From positions 1-6,600 of the forward strand of contig JASEGX010000115.1 in assembly GCA_030017815.1 (NCBI GenBank): a DNA stretch of 6,600 nt, written 5' to 3'. The stretch's first letter is position 1, and each line of letters begins with the position of its first letter. The stretch comes from Thermodesulfobacteriota bacterium (lineage in GTDB: Bacteria; Desulfobacterota; QYQD01). The translations under genes were made by a program, and so were the position numbers. Of this stretch, positions 5,346-6,600 are shown piece by piece. The notes beneath the pieces are model-generated. The model worked only from the letters and a program-made list of their open reading frames with translations. It ran no database searches and was not told where the DNA came from.

Positions 5346-6386
5346 ATGCCTAAAGAAATTACCAACTTGTCTGTACGAAACTGGCGGGAGTTAATAAAAC
5401 CCAAGAGGGTGGAAATCGAGACAGACACTCATACCAATACCTACGGTAAGTTTGTCTGTGAACCGTTGGAACGCGGTTTTGGCATTACCCTGGGCAATGC
5501 CTTACGCCGGGTTTTGATCTCCTCGCTGCAGGGTGCAGCCATAGTTTCCATTAAAATAGACGGTGTTTCTCATGAATTTTCAACCATTCCAGGCGTAATG
5601 GAGGATGTCGCGGACATCATCCTGAACTTGAAAAATATTCGCTTCAAACTCCATACTGATACGCCTAAGACTGTTCGTATCGAGGCAAAAAAGAAAGGAT
5701 TAGTCACGGCAGGTGATATTATCACCGATGGCACGGCAGAGGTCTTAACCCCTGATCTGCCAATAGCCACTCTAACCAGCGGTGGCGCTCTTCGTATGGA
5801 GATGGTAGTTAAATGGGGGAAGGGTTATGTGCCGGCGGAGAAGAATAAAGAAGAGACGCAGGCCATCGGGGTCATACCTATAGATGCCATATTTACACCC
5901 ATAAGAAAGGTCAATTACGTAGTAACTCATGCCAGAGTCGGACAGATCACGGACTACGATAAATTGAACCTGGAGGTCTGGACAGATGGGAGTGTCATCC
6001 CCGAGGATGCGGTGGCTTATGCGGCAAAGATATTAAAGGAGCAGTTTTCCGCGTTTATCAATTTTGCGGAAGAGCCGGAAGTTGAGCCGAGGGAGGAGCT
6101 TAAAGAGGAGAAGACCGCAATCAACGAAAATATTTACCGTAGCGTAGATGAATTAGAATTATCGGTTCGCTCCGCTAATTGTTTAAAGAATGCGGATATC
6201 CACCTGATAGGGGATTTGATACAAAAGACCGAGGCAGAAATGCTCAAGACAAAGAATTTTGGCCGCAAGTCTCTTAACGAGATCAAAGAGATATTGACTG
6301 AGATGGGTTTGTACCTGGGCATGAAGTTAGAAAATTGGCCGCCTCCGCCATCTGAGATTGAAAAGAGAAGAGGAGAACAGGGATAA
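5346..6386 (+). CDS. rpoA: DNA-directed RNA polymerase subunit alpha
   Basis: Alpha forms the dimer on which beta and beta' assemble, and its C-terminal domain binds UP elements and activators. From ATG 5346 the product is 346 residues. The N-terminal domain (about 1-235) begins NLSVRNWRELIKPKRVEIE. It contains the dimer region RGFGITLGNALRRVLISSL, the assembly stretch GVSHEFSTIPGVMEDV, and ITDYDKLNLEVWTDGS. An acidic linker (about 241-257) follows, then the C-terminal domain (about 258-325) with ELSVRSANCLKNA and NFGRKSLNEIKEIL. Arg275 matches the DNA-contacting Arg265 of E. coli. The tail NWPPPPSEIEKRRGEQG contains four prolines in a row. A GTG at 5337 would add three residues but overlaps the spacing of the ribosome site at 5331-5336. 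The TAA stop overlaps the rplQ ATG by one base. Confidence 0.96.
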   Translation: MPKEITNLSVRNWRELIKPKRVEIETDTHTNTYGKFVCEPLERGFGITLGNALRRVLISSLQGAAIVSIKIDGVSHEFSTIPGVMEDVADIILNLKNIRFKLHTDTPKTVRIEAKKKGLVTAGDIITDGTAEVLTPDLPIATLTSGGALRMEMVVKWGKGYVPAEKNKEETQAIGVIPIDAIFTPIRKVNYVVTHARVGQITDYDKLNLEVWTDGSVIPEDAVAYAAKILKEQFSAFINFAEEPEVEPREELKEEKTAINENIYRSVDELELSVRSANCLKNADIHLIGDLIQKTEAEMLKTKNFGRKSLNEIKEILTEMGLYLGMKLENWPPPPSEIEKRRGEQG

Positions 6387-6600
6387 TGCGACACAGGAAG
6401 GCAGGAATAAGGTTAAGCCGCACTACGGCACATCGTGAGGCCATGGTACGGAATATGGTTACCTCTTTGTTTATGCATGAAAAGATAAAGACCACCGATG
6501 CCAAGGCTAAAGTGCTAAGGCGCGTGGCCGAGAAGATGATTACTCTGGCTAAGCGCGGAGATATTCATGCCAGGAGGCAGGCCCTGGCAGTCATCCGTGA
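6386..6600 (+). CDS. rplQ: 50S ribosomal protein L17 (partial, cut by the window edge)
   Basis: L17 is a large-subunit protein near the exit of the peptide tunnel. The window holds the first 71 codons and two further bases; family members are usually about 115-170 residues, so the C-terminal part is missing only because the window ends. The N-terminus MRHRKAGIRLSRTTAHREAM is characteristic, followed by RNMVTSLFMHEKIKTTDAKAK and KMITLAKRGDIHARRQA. ATG 6386-6388 overlaps the rpoA stop (TAATG), and AGGAG at 6371-6375 lies about 10 bases upstream inside rpoA. Translation is thus probably coupled to rpoA, with L17 closing the alpha cluster as usual. Confidence 0.96.
   Translation, partial: MRHRKAGIRLSRTTAHREAMVRNMVTSLFMHEKIKTTDAKAKVLRRVAEKMITLAKRGDIHARRQALAVIR

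Noticed and set aside
1..6600. A previously undescribed system, mobile element, CRISPR array or transferred gene
   Set aside because: Every part is accounted for by conserved operon genes and short spacers. No repeats, integrase, transposase, terminal inverted repeats or unusual composition were seen on either strand.

Overview
The window is a run of housekeeping genes, all on the + strand: the end of a bacterial spc ribosomal-protein cluster joined directly to the alpha cluster. In order it holds the probable last codons of rpsE, then rpmD (L30), rplO (L15), secY, adk, map, infA, rpmJ (L36), rpsM (S13), rpsK (S11), rpsD (S4), rpoA and the first 71 codons of rplQ (L17), which runs off the right edge. 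Intergenic gaps run from a 1-base overlap to about 57 bases, and almost every gene has a clear purine-rich ribosome binding site. This looks like one long polycistronic transcript.

The organism is a bacterium of moderate GC content (high 40s by eye). The order secY-adk-map-infA-rpmJ-rpsM-rpsK-rpsD-rpoA-rplQ is typical of Firmicutes, Desulfobacterota (the former Deltaproteobacteria) and several deep phyla, and differs from E. coli, where adk, map and infA lie elsewhere. The RpoA and SecY sequences read to me as most like Desulfobacterota or a nearby lineage. This is a judgement from remembered sequences, not a search.

Region by region: 1-691 encodes large-subunit ribosomal proteins; 692-1999 the SecY translocon channel; 2057-3488 adenylate kinase and methionine aminopeptidase; 3502-5328 initiation factor IF-1, L36 and the S13/S11/S4 small-subunit group; 5346-6600 the RNA polymerase alpha subunit and the start of L17. 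Together they couple ribosome assembly, translation initiation, removal of the initiator methionine, protein export, nucleotide balance and transcription. No stretch over 300 bases lacks a gene.

I found no mobile element, CRISPR array, tRNA, rRNA, terminator or foreign-looking gene, and no sign of an undescribed system. What deserves a second look is small: an odd start for map, TTG starts on rpsM and rpsD, no room for an E. coli-type S4 operator before rpsM, zinc-binding versions of three proteins (Adk, L36, S4), a PPPP run near the RpoA C-terminus, and a weak possible promoter in the secY-adk gap.
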